Below, piece by piece: positions 8,310-16,071 of a stretch of DNA of 64,000 bases (the stretch's first letter is position 1; every line of letters begins with the position of its first letter). The notes under the pieces were generated by a model. It was not told where the DNA came from and did not search any database. It was given only the letters and a program-made list of their open reading frames with translations. The translations under genes and the position numbers were made by a program. Location: NCBI GenBank assembly GCA_022843625.1, contig JALHNH010000015.1, positions 62,001 to 126,000 of the forward strand. The letters run 5' to 3'. The stretch is from Bryobacter sp. GTDB lineage: Bacteria > Acidobacteriota > Terriglobia > Bryobacterales > Bryobacteraceae.

Positions 8310-8974
8310 CGGCTCATGCCCTTTCGGGCCAAAACGATGAAAGCCGAAGCCAACAGAAGTGCTGAGCCTGGTTCTGGAACTGGGCTCTCGGTGCTGGTTG
8401 TAATGCTTCGATTGACACTTCGAAAGGCATGATTGTCGCTTTCAAACGCATTACTTGTAGAGCGCATCACCACTCGATCAAAATACTCGGATGAGTTCGA
8501 CGCGTAGATGTTTACGTAAATCCCTCTGCCCTGATCTCCGTTGGCAGAAAACCCGCCGATCGTCGCAATGCCTGTCCCGGTGAGGCCAGCTACCAGTGTG
8601 TTGCCCATGTAAAGATCTACATAGTTGTACGCATCGAGACTCCCGACGTAGAAGCCGAGATAATCCAGAGCATAGGCAGAGGTGATGGTGACTGATGAGC
8701 CGCGCGCTGGACCGATCGTCAGATATGCTGATGTGTCATTCGGAGGTGCAGCGGTTACCCCACTAATGTTGCCGGTGACAACGTTTGTGCCCGCACCCGT
8801 GTATGCGATTCCATTGGCTGACGGCAATGAGCCGTCGTTAAAGTGAAACGTCACAGTTTGGCTGACCAGCGTGAAGAGACCTTGGTTGGTCACAATCGAG
8901 CCTCCAGTGTTAACACTAACCGCATAGATGGGGGAGGCTAGCGCCAAAAGCAGTAAAGTACTAGTAGTTTTCAC
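8306..8974 (-). CDS. PEP-CTERM sorting-domain protein
   Basis: Secreted protein of 222 residues: N-terminal signal peptide (MKTTSTLLLLALASPIYA), a beta-rich body with Gly, Ser, Thr and Asn, and a C-terminal VPEPGSALLLASAFIVLARKG tail. That tail is the exosortase recognition signal: Pro-Glu-Pro motif (from residue 199), a hydrophobic helix, then basic residues. Proteins of this type are cut and handled by an exosortase and usually end up at the cell surface or in exopolysaccharide; no exosortase gene lies in this window. The body is like other PEP-CTERM surface proteins but I recognise no enzymatic domain. It diverges from the sulfatase gene across a palindrome. Confidence 0.85.
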   Translation of the reverse strand: MKTTSTLLLLALASPIYAVSVNTGGSIVTNQGLFTLVSQTVTFHFNDGSLPSANGIAYTGAGTNVVTGNISGVTAAPPNDTSAYLTIGPARGSSVTITSAYALDYLGFYVGSLDAYNYVDLYMGNTLVAGLTGTGIATIGGFSANGDQGRGIYVNIYASNSSEYFDRVVMRSTSNAFESDNHAFRSVNRSITTSTESPVPEPGSALLLASAFIVLARKGMSR

Positions 8975-9005
8975 AAGACCAGAATAGGGGCGAATCTTAG
9001 TTTTG

Positions 9006-9026
9006 TACAGTACTACCAGTACTGTA
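9006..9026. promoter_or_regulatory. Perfect 9-3-9 palindrome between PEP-CTERM and sulfatase genes, likely operator
   Basis: The arms TACAGTACT and AGTACTGTA are exact reverse complements separated by ACC. The site lies 32 bases upstream of the PEP-CTERM start and 26 bases upstream of the sulfatase start, where a dimeric regulator could control both divergent promoters. A related AGTACT core occurs again at about 8957-8965. It is not followed by a T-run, so a terminator is unlikely. The regulator is not known. Confidence 0.5.
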
Positions 9027-9051
9027 AGGTGTTTGGGGGTATTCGTATAGA

Positions 9052-10557
9052 ATGCTAAGAATGAATCGCCGATCCTTTCTAATGAGTAGCGCCGGAGCTT
9101 TGGCTGCGGCGCAGTCCAGGCCCAATGTGGTTCTGATCTATGCCGACGACATTGGCTACGGCGATTTAGGCTGCTACGGTGCTACTGCCGTCAAGACGCC
9201 CAACCTCGACCGTCTTGCTCGCCAGGGCCTCCGCTTCACAGACGCACACTCCTCTTCAGCCACCTGTACCCCAAGCCGCTATTCAATGCTCACCGGGGAG
9301 TACGCATGGCGCAAGAAGGGCACAGGCGTTCTACCGGGCGACGCGCGTTTGATCATCGACCCCGCAAACCTCTCTTGGCCCGGAATGATGAAACAGGCAG
9401 GCTACCGCACTGGCGTCGTCGGCAAATGGCATCTGGGCCTGGGCAATGGCAACCTGAACTGGAATGAAGACATTAAGCCAGGCCCCCTTGAGATTGGATT
9501 CGATTCTGCTTTTCTGATGCCTGCCACCGGCGACCGAGTCCCCTGTGTCTACGTCAAAGACCGCAACGTCGTTGGGCTCGATCCCAAAGACCCCATTCGC
9601 GTCGACTACACCAAGCCCATTGGCGATGAGCCTACCGGCAAGAAGAACCCTGAGCTTCTCAAGGTGCATCCCAGCCACGGCCACGATATGGCCATCGTGA
9701 ACGGTGTCAGCCGCATTGGCTATATGACGGGCGGCAAGAGTGCTCTCTGGATTGATGAAGACATGGCCCAGCGCTTTGTCGATGCCGCCGGCGAGTTCAT
9801 CGAAGAAAGCCGCAAGGCTCCCTTCTTTCTCTACTTTGCGACTCACGACATCCACGTCCCACGCGTGCCCAACCGCCGCTTTGCCGGCAAAACCACCATG
9901 GGCCCTCGGGGCGACGCCATCGCAGAGCTGGATTGGACCGTCGGCGAAGTCATGAAACACCTCAAGCGTCACGGCCTCGTGAACAATACAATCGTCATGT
10001 TCTCCAGCGACAACGGCCCGGTGGTCGATGACGGCTACAAGGATGATGCCGTAGCCAGGTTAGGCTCGCATCGCCCGGCCGGCAAACTGCGCGGAGGCAA
10101 ATACAGCAATTTCGAGGGAGGCACGCGTGTACCTCTGATCGTGAACTGGCCCGCCGGGATCAAACCCGGAGTCTCTGACGCGCTCGTCGGCCAGCAGGAC
10201 TTCTTCCGCTCCTTTGCCAGCTTCGCGGGGCAAAAGCTGGCTCCAGATCAAGCTGCCGATAGTGTGGATGTCATGTCTGCGATCCTGGGCAAATCCAAAG
10301 TGGGCCGCGACTGGATCGTTGAGCATTCGCGCGCGCTCTCAATTCGCAAGGGCGAGTACAAGTTGATCGAAGCGAACCCTGGCGTTCGAATTGCTGCCAA
10401 CACCAACCAGGAAATCGGGTCTGGAGACCAGGCCCAACTCTACAAACTGAGTGACGATCTTGGCGAGACCAAAGATTTGTCTGCCTCAATGCCAGACAAG
10501 GTTGCCGAGCTTTCGGCTCTGCTTGCCAAAGTCAAACAGGGGCCGGTGCCGCAATAG
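9052..10557 (+). CDS. Sulfatase (arylsulfatase-type), secreted
   Basis: Type I sulfatase of 501 residues. The active-site signature C-T-P-S-R has Cys72 as the residue converted to formylglycine, followed by YSMLTG. Early metal ligands are Asp32-Asp33 in LIYADDIGYGDLG; KWHLG (about residue 124-128), FATHDIHVP and FSSDNGP carry further substrate or calcium ligands. The start has an RRSFLMSSAGALAAA segment, a Tat-like or weak Sec leader. ATG 9052 is used; ATG 9061 is also possible. It hydrolyses sulfate esters, probably on a polysaccharide, and would need an anaerobic or aerobic sulfatase-maturing enzyme encoded elsewhere. The palindrome at 9006-9026 is probably part of its control region. Confidence 0.93.
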   Translation: MLRMNRRSFLMSSAGALAAAQSRPNVVLIYADDIGYGDLGCYGATAVKTPNLDRLARQGLRFTDAHSSSATCTPSRYSMLTGEYAWRKKGTGVLPGDARLIIDPANLSWPGMMKQAGYRTGVVGKWHLGLGNGNLNWNEDIKPGPLEIGFDSAFLMPATGDRVPCVYVKDRNVVGLDPKDPIRVDYTKPIGDEPTGKKNPELLKVHPSHGHDMAIVNGVSRIGYMTGGKSALWIDEDMAQRFVDAAGEFIEESRKAPFFLYFATHDIHVPRVPNRRFAGKTTMGPRGDAIAELDWTVGEVMKHLKRHGLVNNTIVMFSSDNGPVVDDGYKDDAVARLGSHRPAGKLRGGKYSNFEGGTRVPLIVNWPAGIKPGVSDALVGQQDFFRSFASFAGQKLAPDQAADSVDVMSAILGKSKVGRDWIVEHSRALSIRKGEYKLIEANPGVRIAANTNQEIGSGDQAQLYKLSDDLGETKDLSASMPDKVAELSALLAKVKQGPVPQ

Positions 10558-10569
10558 CGGCAACTGCTC

Positions 10570-10597
10570 TTGACAGCGCTCCGAAGCTGAGTATACT
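10570..10597 (+). promoter_or_regulatory. Sigma-70-type promoter of the GntR/ABC operon, with overlapping GTATAC repeats
   Basis: A perfect -35 box TTGACA (10570-10575) and a -10 box TATACT (10592-10597) are 16 bases apart and end 29 bases before the GntR start. The -10 lies inside GTATACTGTGTATATAG, which has two GTATAY half-repeats eight bases or so apart. YtrA-type regulators often bind AT-rich sites over their own promoter, so self-repression is inferred. Confidence 0.6.
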
Positions 10598-10626
10598 GTG
10601 TATATAGTCTTTCTCTCGAAACACAA

Positions 10627-11031
10627 ATGCTCAACGACTTTGTCATCTCACAAACCGATGGCCGTCCGCTCTATCTGCAAATCATGGAGCAGATCAAGCA
10701 GAAGATTGCTGTCGGGGATTGGGAGCAAGGTCATGAGCTGCCCTCAATCAGGCAATTGGCGATAGAGCTCATGGTGAGTGTCATCACGGTGAAGCGTGCC
10801 TATTTTGAACTGGAACGCGAGGGCGTGATTCTCACTCAGCAGGGCAAAGCGTCCACCGTTGCCGCCAGTGCGGAACTCGGGCGCAGAATTTGCGAGCAGG
10901 AATTGCAACATCATCTGGCAGCCGTCGTGCGCCTCGGCATGAAACTCGGCTTGACTCCAGATCAATTGGTTTCCGAATTGATCCGGGCGTCGCTGGTGAT
11001 GCCGACAGAAGAATTGGAGATCGAGCAATGA
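10627..11031 (+). CDS. GntR-family transcriptional regulator, YtrA subfamily
   Basis: Short regulator of 134 residues: an N-terminal winged helix-turn-helix (RPLYLQIMEQIKQKI then ELPSIRQLAIELMVSVITVK, residues about 15-60) and only a short helical tail in place of the large effector domain of other GntR proteins. That is the YtrA layout, whose genes typically precede ABC transporters. The stop overlaps the following ATPase start by four bases. It probably represses the six-gene operon at 10627-16013 from the promoter just upstream. The inducer is unknown; cell-envelope stress is common for relatives. Confidence 0.9.
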   Translation: MLNDFVISQTDGRPLYLQIMEQIKQKIAVGDWEQGHELPSIRQLAIELMVSVITVKRAYFELEREGVILTQQGKASTVAASAELGRRICEQELQHHLAAVVRLGMKLGLTPDQLVSELIRASLVMPTEELEIEQ

Positions 11032-11924
11032 GTAACCTGGCAGTTGAATTTCGAGGAGTCGGGAAAGACTATCCCCACTTCCGTCTTGACAACATTAATC
11101 TTGCACTCGAACCCGGCACCGTGACGGGCCTCATTGGTGCCAATGGTGCAGGCAAGTCCACCACCTTACGAATCCTGATGGGCCTGGTGCACCAGGATCG
11201 CGGCGAGGTTACTGTGCTCGGTTCCCGCATGCCGCAGCAGCAGGCCCTGGCCAAGCGGGACATCGGGTATGTTTCAGAAGACCTACGCCTCTACGGCGCG
11301 GCCACTCTCGAGTGGCACATGAATTACATTCGTTCGATTTACCCCGGCTGGGACTCAGCTTATGCTGCCCAACTCTGCCGCCACTTCGATTTGAAGCCCG
11401 CTCAAAAGATCAGGGGGCTGTCTACCGGCCAGCGCGTGAAAGCCTCTCTGATGCTGGCCTTCGCCCGAAAACCGCGCTTGCTTGTGCTCGATGAACCCAC
11501 CACTGGCCTGGACCCTGTCGCCCGGCACGAAGTGCTGGGCGCACTTATGGAGGCCATGAAGGACGAAACTCGCACGATCCTCTTCTCCTCCCACAACACG
11601 CATGATGTCGAGCAGATCTCAGACCAGATCACCTTCATCGACCGTGGCCGCGTGATCGAATCAGATGATAAAGAGACCTTTCTCGACCGCTGGCGCAGAT
11701 TCAGACTTGAAGTGCCTGCCGGTGTCACTTTGCCTGTGCTGCCGGGGACCATTGCCACCAGCGGCAGCGACCGCATCGCCGTAGTCACAACCTCCCGCTA
11801 CAACGATTCACTTGCCGAAGCCTATACAGAGGCAGGCGTCTCTGTGAAGAGCGTCGATCCGATGACTCTCGAAGAGATCTTTGTCGCCAACGTCCATAGC
11901 AAACGCGAGGAGGTATCGGCATGA
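11028..11924 (+). CDS. ABC transporter ATP-binding protein (YtrB-like)
   Basis: ATPase of 298 residues starting at ATG 11028, overlapping the regulator stop. Walker A is GANGAGKST (residues 37-45), the signature is the YtrB-type LSTGQR instead of LSGGQ, and Walker B with the catalytic Glu is LLVLDEPTTGLDP. HNTHDVE carries the switch His. The last 70 residues form a short C-terminal domain. It should pair with the permease that overlaps its 3' end by four bases. Substrate unknown; the regulator type suggests export or envelope protection. Confidence 0.92.
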   Translation: MSNLAVEFRGVGKDYPHFRLDNINLALEPGTVTGLIGANGAGKSTTLRILMGLVHQDRGEVTVLGSRMPQQQALAKRDIGYVSEDLRLYGAATLEWHMNYIRSIYPGWDSAYAAQLCRHFDLKPAQKIRGLSTGQRVKASLMLAFARKPRLLVLDEPTTGLDPVARHEVLGALMEAMKDETRTILFSSHNTHDVEQISDQITFIDRGRVIESDDKETFLDRWRRFRLEVPAGVTLPVLPGTIATSGSDRIAVVTTSRYNDSLAEAYTEAGVSVKSVDPMTLEEIFVANVHSKREEVSA

Positions 11925-12592
11925 ACTATCCGATGATCGTGCACCTGGTGCGCAAGGACTGGCAACTCAATCAGCGTGCTGTCTGGGGCTCACTCCTTGG
12001 CGGAATTCTGTCGCTGTTGGTCTTGAGCAGGAGCACTCAGCTCAGCTTCTTTCTTGGTGTCACTCTTTTGCTGACCATGCTGATTTCAATCGGATCCCAT
12101 CTGGTCATCTCGATGGTGATTAACGAACACAAAGAGCAGACACTCGCGTTTTCCATGACTCTCCCGATCACCTATAGAGACTATTCGGCGGCCAAGATCT
12201 CTGCGACTCTGCTGAGCTTTCTCCTGCCCTGGGCCACCCTCTTCATGGGTGCGATCGCAGTAATTATGGCTAGCCCGCTACCGGACGGTCTCATCCCCAT
12301 GGCGGTAGTGATGCTGATCGAGGTGCTGCTGAACATCTGCCTCATGCTTTCGGTCGCCTTGATCTCTGAGTCCAACGGCTGGACCATCGGAGCGCTGATG
12401 GTAGGCAATGTCGGATTCAATGCAATCCTTTTCTACCTCGCGAACCAAACCAGCATGGGTGCCACCTTGCAAAGCCCGGTAGCCGTCTGGACCCCACTGG
12501 TCTTCGGCCTGATCACACTGGAAGCCGTTCTCATTTTCACCATGCTGAGCCTCACGATCTTTATTCTCGGCCGCAAAACCAGCTTCATCTAA
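11921..12592 (+). CDS. ABC-2 type permease
   Basis: Hydrophobic protein of 223 residues with about six transmembrane segments. The N-terminus HLVRKDWQLNQRAVW is a cytoplasmic amphipathic start typical of ABC-2 permeases. It begins within the stop of the ATPase gene (ATGA), so the pair is coupled and probably forms a half-size or homodimeric exporter. No substrate-specific motif is visible. Eleven to thirty bases of untranslated sequence with a GGAG site precede the next gene. Confidence 0.82.
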   Translation: MNYPMIVHLVRKDWQLNQRAVWGSLLGGILSLLVLSRSTQLSFFLGVTLLLTMLISIGSHLVISMVINEHKEQTLAFSMTLPITYRDYSAAKISATLLSFLLPWATLFMGAIAVIMASPLPDGLIPMAVVMLIEVLLNICLMLSVALISESNGWTIGALMVGNVGFNAILFYLANQTSMGATLQSPVAVWTPLVFGLITLEAVLIFTMLSLTIFILGRKTSFI

Positions 12593-12625
12593 CCCAATCC
12601 AAAATTCACGAAAGACGGAGTCAAC

Positions 12626-13810
12626 ATGACCTCAATGGCGGAGCTGCGCCCGGACGCATCCAAACGAAACATCCCCCTCGGATATCTGCGTACCTTTTTG
12701 ACCCTGCTCGTAGTTGGCCACCATGCCGCACTTGCTTATATTGAGCTTGGCCTCAAACCTGCCAGGGACCTGAATCTTCCGCCCATGATTTGGGGGGCTT
12801 TCCCGATCATCGATCGAGTCAAGGTACCCGGCCTCGAACTGTTTGTAGGCTTCAACGACACCTTCTTCATGGCACTGCTGTTTCTGCTTGCCGGCTTCTT
12901 TACCTGGCCCAGTTTGCAACGGAAAGGAGCGTTGGCCTACGTTCGGGATCGAAGCTGGCGCCTTGGCTCACCCTTCCTGATTGGCGCACTTCTCCTTGCA
13001 CCCCTTGCGTATTTTCCGTCCTGGCTGGTCACCGGCGCGAGCCCTTCGCTCTCTGGCTTCACCAGCCTTTGGTGGAGTCTCCCGAGCCACCCGGCTGGAC
13101 CCGTCTGGTTCCTTTGGGTTCTGCTTGTCTTTAGTTCCATTGCCTCAATCTGCTTCGAGTTTTGTCCTGACTGGCTCAAGCTTTGGCAATCGTGGATTGG
13201 CCGCTTTTCCGGTCGGCCAATCCATTTTTTCGTTTCTCTGGTATTGCTCTCCTCTTTGGCCTACATCCCGATGGTGATGTGGTGGAGTCCTGAAAAATGG
13301 CTCGACTTTGGCATCTTCTGGATCCAGATCGGACGACTGCTCTATTATTTTGTCTACTTCGCAATTGGGTTAGGGCTCGGCTCTCAAGGCCTTCTTGCCG
13401 CTGGGGGCCTGCTCGCTCGCCGATGGTTCCTCTGGGTGCCTTCAGCCCTGCTCTGTTACATCATTGGGATCGGCTTTTTCATCGCCATCATGTCGACAAT
13501 GGCTAAGGGGGGGCCTGGCTTTGGTTTGTCGCTGATGGGGCACTTCAGCTTTATCCTCAGCTCTGCGGCCATTTCAATGGCGGCGTTGGCTGTCTTTCTG
13601 CGCTTCATGAATGCGAGAGGGCCAATCTGGGATAGCTTGAGTGAAAACGCCTACGGCATCTACCTCTTCCACTACATAGCCGTCATCTGGCTGCAATATG
13701 CGATGCTCCCGATGCAACTGCCAGCCTTTGCCAAGTTTTCCATCGTCTGGCTCGGCGGCGTATTGCTGCCCTGGGGGTTGACGAGCTTGTTACGCCGCAG
13801 GATCGGCTAA
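12626..13810 (+). CDS. Acyltransferase 3-family membrane protein
   Basis: Integral membrane protein of 394 residues with about ten transmembrane helices. The N-terminal YLRTFLTLLVVGHHAALAY has the conserved Arg and the paired His of the acyltransferase-3 (OafA/OpgC/NodX-like) family, and the ENAYGIYLFHYIAVIW helix near the end is also characteristic. Such enzymes transfer acetyl or succinyl groups onto surface glycans, lipids or peptides. A GGAG site precedes the ATG. Its place between two ABC pairs suggests that the operon modifies and exports an envelope component, but this is inference. Confidence 0.82.
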   Translation: MTSMAELRPDASKRNIPLGYLRTFLTLLVVGHHAALAYIELGLKPARDLNLPPMIWGAFPIIDRVKVPGLELFVGFNDTFFMALLFLLAGFFTWPSLQRKGALAYVRDRSWRLGSPFLIGALLLAPLAYFPSWLVTGASPSLSGFTSLWWSLPSHPAGPVWFLWVLLVFSSIASICFEFCPDWLKLWQSWIGRFSGRPIHFFVSLVLLSSLAYIPMVMWWSPEKWLDFGIFWIQIGRLLYYFVYFAIGLGLGSQGLLAAGGLLARRWFLWVPSALLCYIIGIGFFIAIMSTMAKGGPGFGLSLMGHFSFILSSAAISMAALAVFLRFMNARGPIWDSLSENAYGIYLFHYIAVIWLQYAMLPMQLPAFAKFSIVWLGGVLLPWGLTSLLRRRIG

Positions 13811-13821
13811 ACTAACAACGC

Positions 13822-14736
13822 ATGTTGCAGGCAATTGGTCTCAAGAAAGCCTACGGGAATTTGCAGGCAGTCGATGGCGTAAGCCTCGAAGCTGCCCGGG
13901 GTCAGGTGATCGGTTTGCTTGGCCCCAACGGGGCAGGGAAGACCACAACCATTAGCATGCTGGCTGGTCTTGTCGCCCCTGATGCCGGAGAAGTGAAAAT
14001 CGGTGGCGAGCGTATCAGCGGCGACACCAGCCACGTGAAGCGCCGGCTCGGCCTCGTACCGCAAGAACTCGCACTCTTCGATGAGCTGAGCGCCACAGCC
14101 AACCTCGAATTATTCGGTGCACTCTATGGTGTCACCTCGGCCAAAGATCGCGACAGGGTTCTCGATCTTGTAGGCCTTCGCGACAGGGCTAAAGACAAGA
14201 CAGGTACCTTTTCAGGCGGCATGAAACGCCGTCTCAACCTTGCCGCCGCCCTGCTTCACGATCCCGACGTCCTCCTTCTCGACGAGCCCACTGTCGGTGT
14301 TGACCCTCAAAGCCGAAACGCTATCTTCGATAACCTGGAGACCCTCAAGGCGATGGGCAAGACCCTCCTTTACACCACGCATTATATGGAGGAAGCTGCC
14401 CGCCTCTGCGACCACATCTCCATCATGGATCACGGCAAATTAATCGCCAGCGATGATCTTGCAGGACTTTTGCGACTGGTTCCTGTCAGCAGTTTTGTTG
14501 TCGTGGAATTGGCAGAAGATGGCTTCGCAGGCCTCGAAGTGTTGCGCTCTATGGTACGGGAGGCCTCACTGACTCAGCGTCAGTTGCGATTGGGCCTTCA
14601 GCATCTGGATACACTCCCTGCACTGCTCCAGTGGCTCAATGCAAACGGCGGAGCTTTCTCGCATGTCGCCACGGAACGACCCACGCTCGAGACCGTGTTT
14701 TTACAGTTAACCGGAAGGAGCTTGCGAGACGCATGA
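13822..14736 (+). CDS. ABC transporter ATP-binding protein (DrrA/CcmA-like)
   Basis: ATPase of 304 residues: Walker A GPNGAGKTT (about residues 34-42), Q-loop LGLVPQELALF, signature FSGGMKRRLN, Walker B LLLDEPTVGVDP and switch His in YTTHYMEEA. A C-terminal extension of about 90 residues, ending in ETVFLQLTGR, is like that of drug-resistance (DrrA) and NodI-type ATPases. It is the second ATPase of the operon and overlaps its own permease by four bases, so it should work with that permease and not with the earlier one. Confidence 0.92.
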   Translation: MLQAIGLKKAYGNLQAVDGVSLEAARGQVIGLLGPNGAGKTTTISMLAGLVAPDAGEVKIGGERISGDTSHVKRRLGLVPQELALFDELSATANLELFGALYGVTSAKDRDRVLDLVGLRDRAKDKTGTFSGGMKRRLNLAAALLHDPDVLLLDEPTVGVDPQSRNAIFDNLETLKAMGKTLLYTTHYMEEAARLCDHISIMDHGKLIASDDLAGLLRLVPVSSFVVVELAEDGFAGLEVLRSMVREASLTQRQLRLGLQHLDTLPALLQWLNANGGAFSHVATERPTLETVFLQLTGRSLRDA

Positions 14737-16013
14737 TTGCATTCTGGGCTTTGGTAAGAAAAGACCTGCGGATCTTTTTTGGCGACCCGCGAGCCGTCAT
14801 CATGGCCTTTGCCGCACCGATTCTGATTGGTAGCTTCTTCGGCTATGTATTCGGATCGATGGGCAAGCCTGCGGATCAGGGCAAAGTCAAAGTCCTCATC
14901 GTCGATCCGCAACCAGACAAGGTCACAAAACAATTGATCGAGTCGTTACAGAAAGAAGCGATGCTCGATGTTTCGCTTGCCGAATTGTCCGACGCGCAGG
15001 CTCAGGTGAAGAAGGGCCGCATACCTGTTGCAATTGTCTTTCCCCCAGGCTTTTCAGAAGCGGCAGCGCAGGCACTTTTCGGTGTATCCAGGAAGCCCGA
15101 GGTGACGGTCCTCTACGATCCTTCCCACAAGATGGAAGCAGGCATGGCGCAGGGGCTCCTCACCGGACAAGTGATGCAAGCGGTAACTCGCGAGGCTTTC
15201 GGCGGTTCCCTCAGCCAGCAGACCGCCGGCAACGCGCTCAAGAGCCTCCAAAACTCGAACGTCGACCCAGAAGAGAAGAAAGCCTTAAGCGATCTCCTTG
15301 GCAGCGTCGAGCGCTTTGGCGCTCGTCCCCAAAAGAGCGGAACTAGCGCGGCCGGCCTCACTGTTCCCTTCGAGATGAAAGAAAAAGCCCTTACCGCCAG
15401 ATCGGGTGTTCCCTACAACTCCTATGCTCACTCTTTTGGCGGCATGGCGATTCAGTTCATGTTGTTCATGGGGATCGATGTAGGCTTGGGGATGTTGCTC
15501 TTGCGCCAACGCGGACTGTGGCGAAGATTTCGAGCTGCACCCTTGTCCAAGGCCATTCTCCTGGGCAGTAGAGCCTTCAGCGCAATGTTGGTCGGTATGT
15601 TGATACTGGCCGTAGTTTTCGCCTTCGCACGAATCGTCTTCGGCGTAAGAATCGAGGGTAGCCTGATCGGCTTTCTCGGCATCTGTGCTTCATTCTCATT
15701 GATGACTGCCGCTTATGGCATGTTGATTGCCGCACTCGGCAAGACCCCTGAGGCCGCGCGCGGTCTGGCCACCCTCGCCACGCTCCTGATGGTGATGCTG
15801 AGCGGCGCCTGGGTGCCCAGCTTCATCTTCCCGGCCTGGATGCAGACCCTCACCAGATTCATCCCGCCTCGCTGGGCGATGGATGGTCTGGATGCCATGG
15901 TCTGGCGCGGCCTTGGGCTCCAGGAGGCACTGCTCCCAATCGGAGTGCTGCTCTTCAGCACTCTGGTCTTCGGCACCTTTGCGGTGATTCGATTCCGTTG
16001 GGATGCCGAGTAG
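14733..16013 (+). CDS. ABC-2 type permease with large extracytoplasmic domain
   Basis: Permease of 426 residues from ATG 14733 (overlapping the ATPase stop). One helix at residues about 20-40 is followed by a long soluble domain (about 45-250) and then a cluster of about five helices, the architecture of YhhJ/YbhS-like ABC-2 exporters. PILIGSFFGYVFG marks the first helix; GMLIAALGKTPEAARGLA and LSGAWVPSFIFP the C-terminal core. It ends the six-gene operon, just before a hairpin that mainly serves the opposite strand. Substrate unknown. Confidence 0.85.
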   Translation: MIAFWALVRKDLRIFFGDPRAVIMAFAAPILIGSFFGYVFGSMGKPADQGKVKVLIVDPQPDKVTKQLIESLQKEAMLDVSLAELSDAQAQVKKGRIPVAIVFPPGFSEAAAQALFGVSRKPEVTVLYDPSHKMEAGMAQGLLTGQVMQAVTREAFGGSLSQQTAGNALKSLQNSNVDPEEKKALSDLLGSVERFGARPQKSGTSAAGLTVPFEMKEKALTARSGVPYNSYAHSFGGMAIQFMLFMGIDVGLGMLLLRQRGLWRRFRAAPLSKAILLGSRAFSAMLVGMLILAVVFAFARIVFGVRIEGSLIGFLGICASFSLMTAAYGMLIAALGKTPEAARGLATLATLLMVMLSGAWVPSFIFPAWMQTLTRFIPPRWAMDGLDAMVWRGLGLQEALLPIGVLLFSTLVFGTFAVIRFRWDAE

Positions 16014-16023
16014 AAACGAAAAA

Positions 16024-16055
16024 GGGGCGGTGCTCAATTCGTTGAGCACCGCCCC
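16024..16055 (-). terminator. Rho-independent terminator of the radical SAM gene
   Basis: A perfect 14-bp stem (GGGGCGGTGCTCAA with its complement) closes on the stable loop TTCG. Read on the minus strand it is followed by TTTTT, 17 bases beyond the radical SAM stop. On the plus strand the stem is followed by CCTGG, so it would be a weak terminator there, although the hairpin may also slow read-through from the ABC operon. Confidence 0.85.
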
Positions 16056-16071
16056 CCTGGATCGATCAAAT

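Noticed and set aside
16024..16055. Terminator for the plus-strand ABC operon
   Set aside because: The hairpin is perfect but on the plus strand it is followed by CCTGG and not a T-run; assigned to the minus-strand radical SAM gene.
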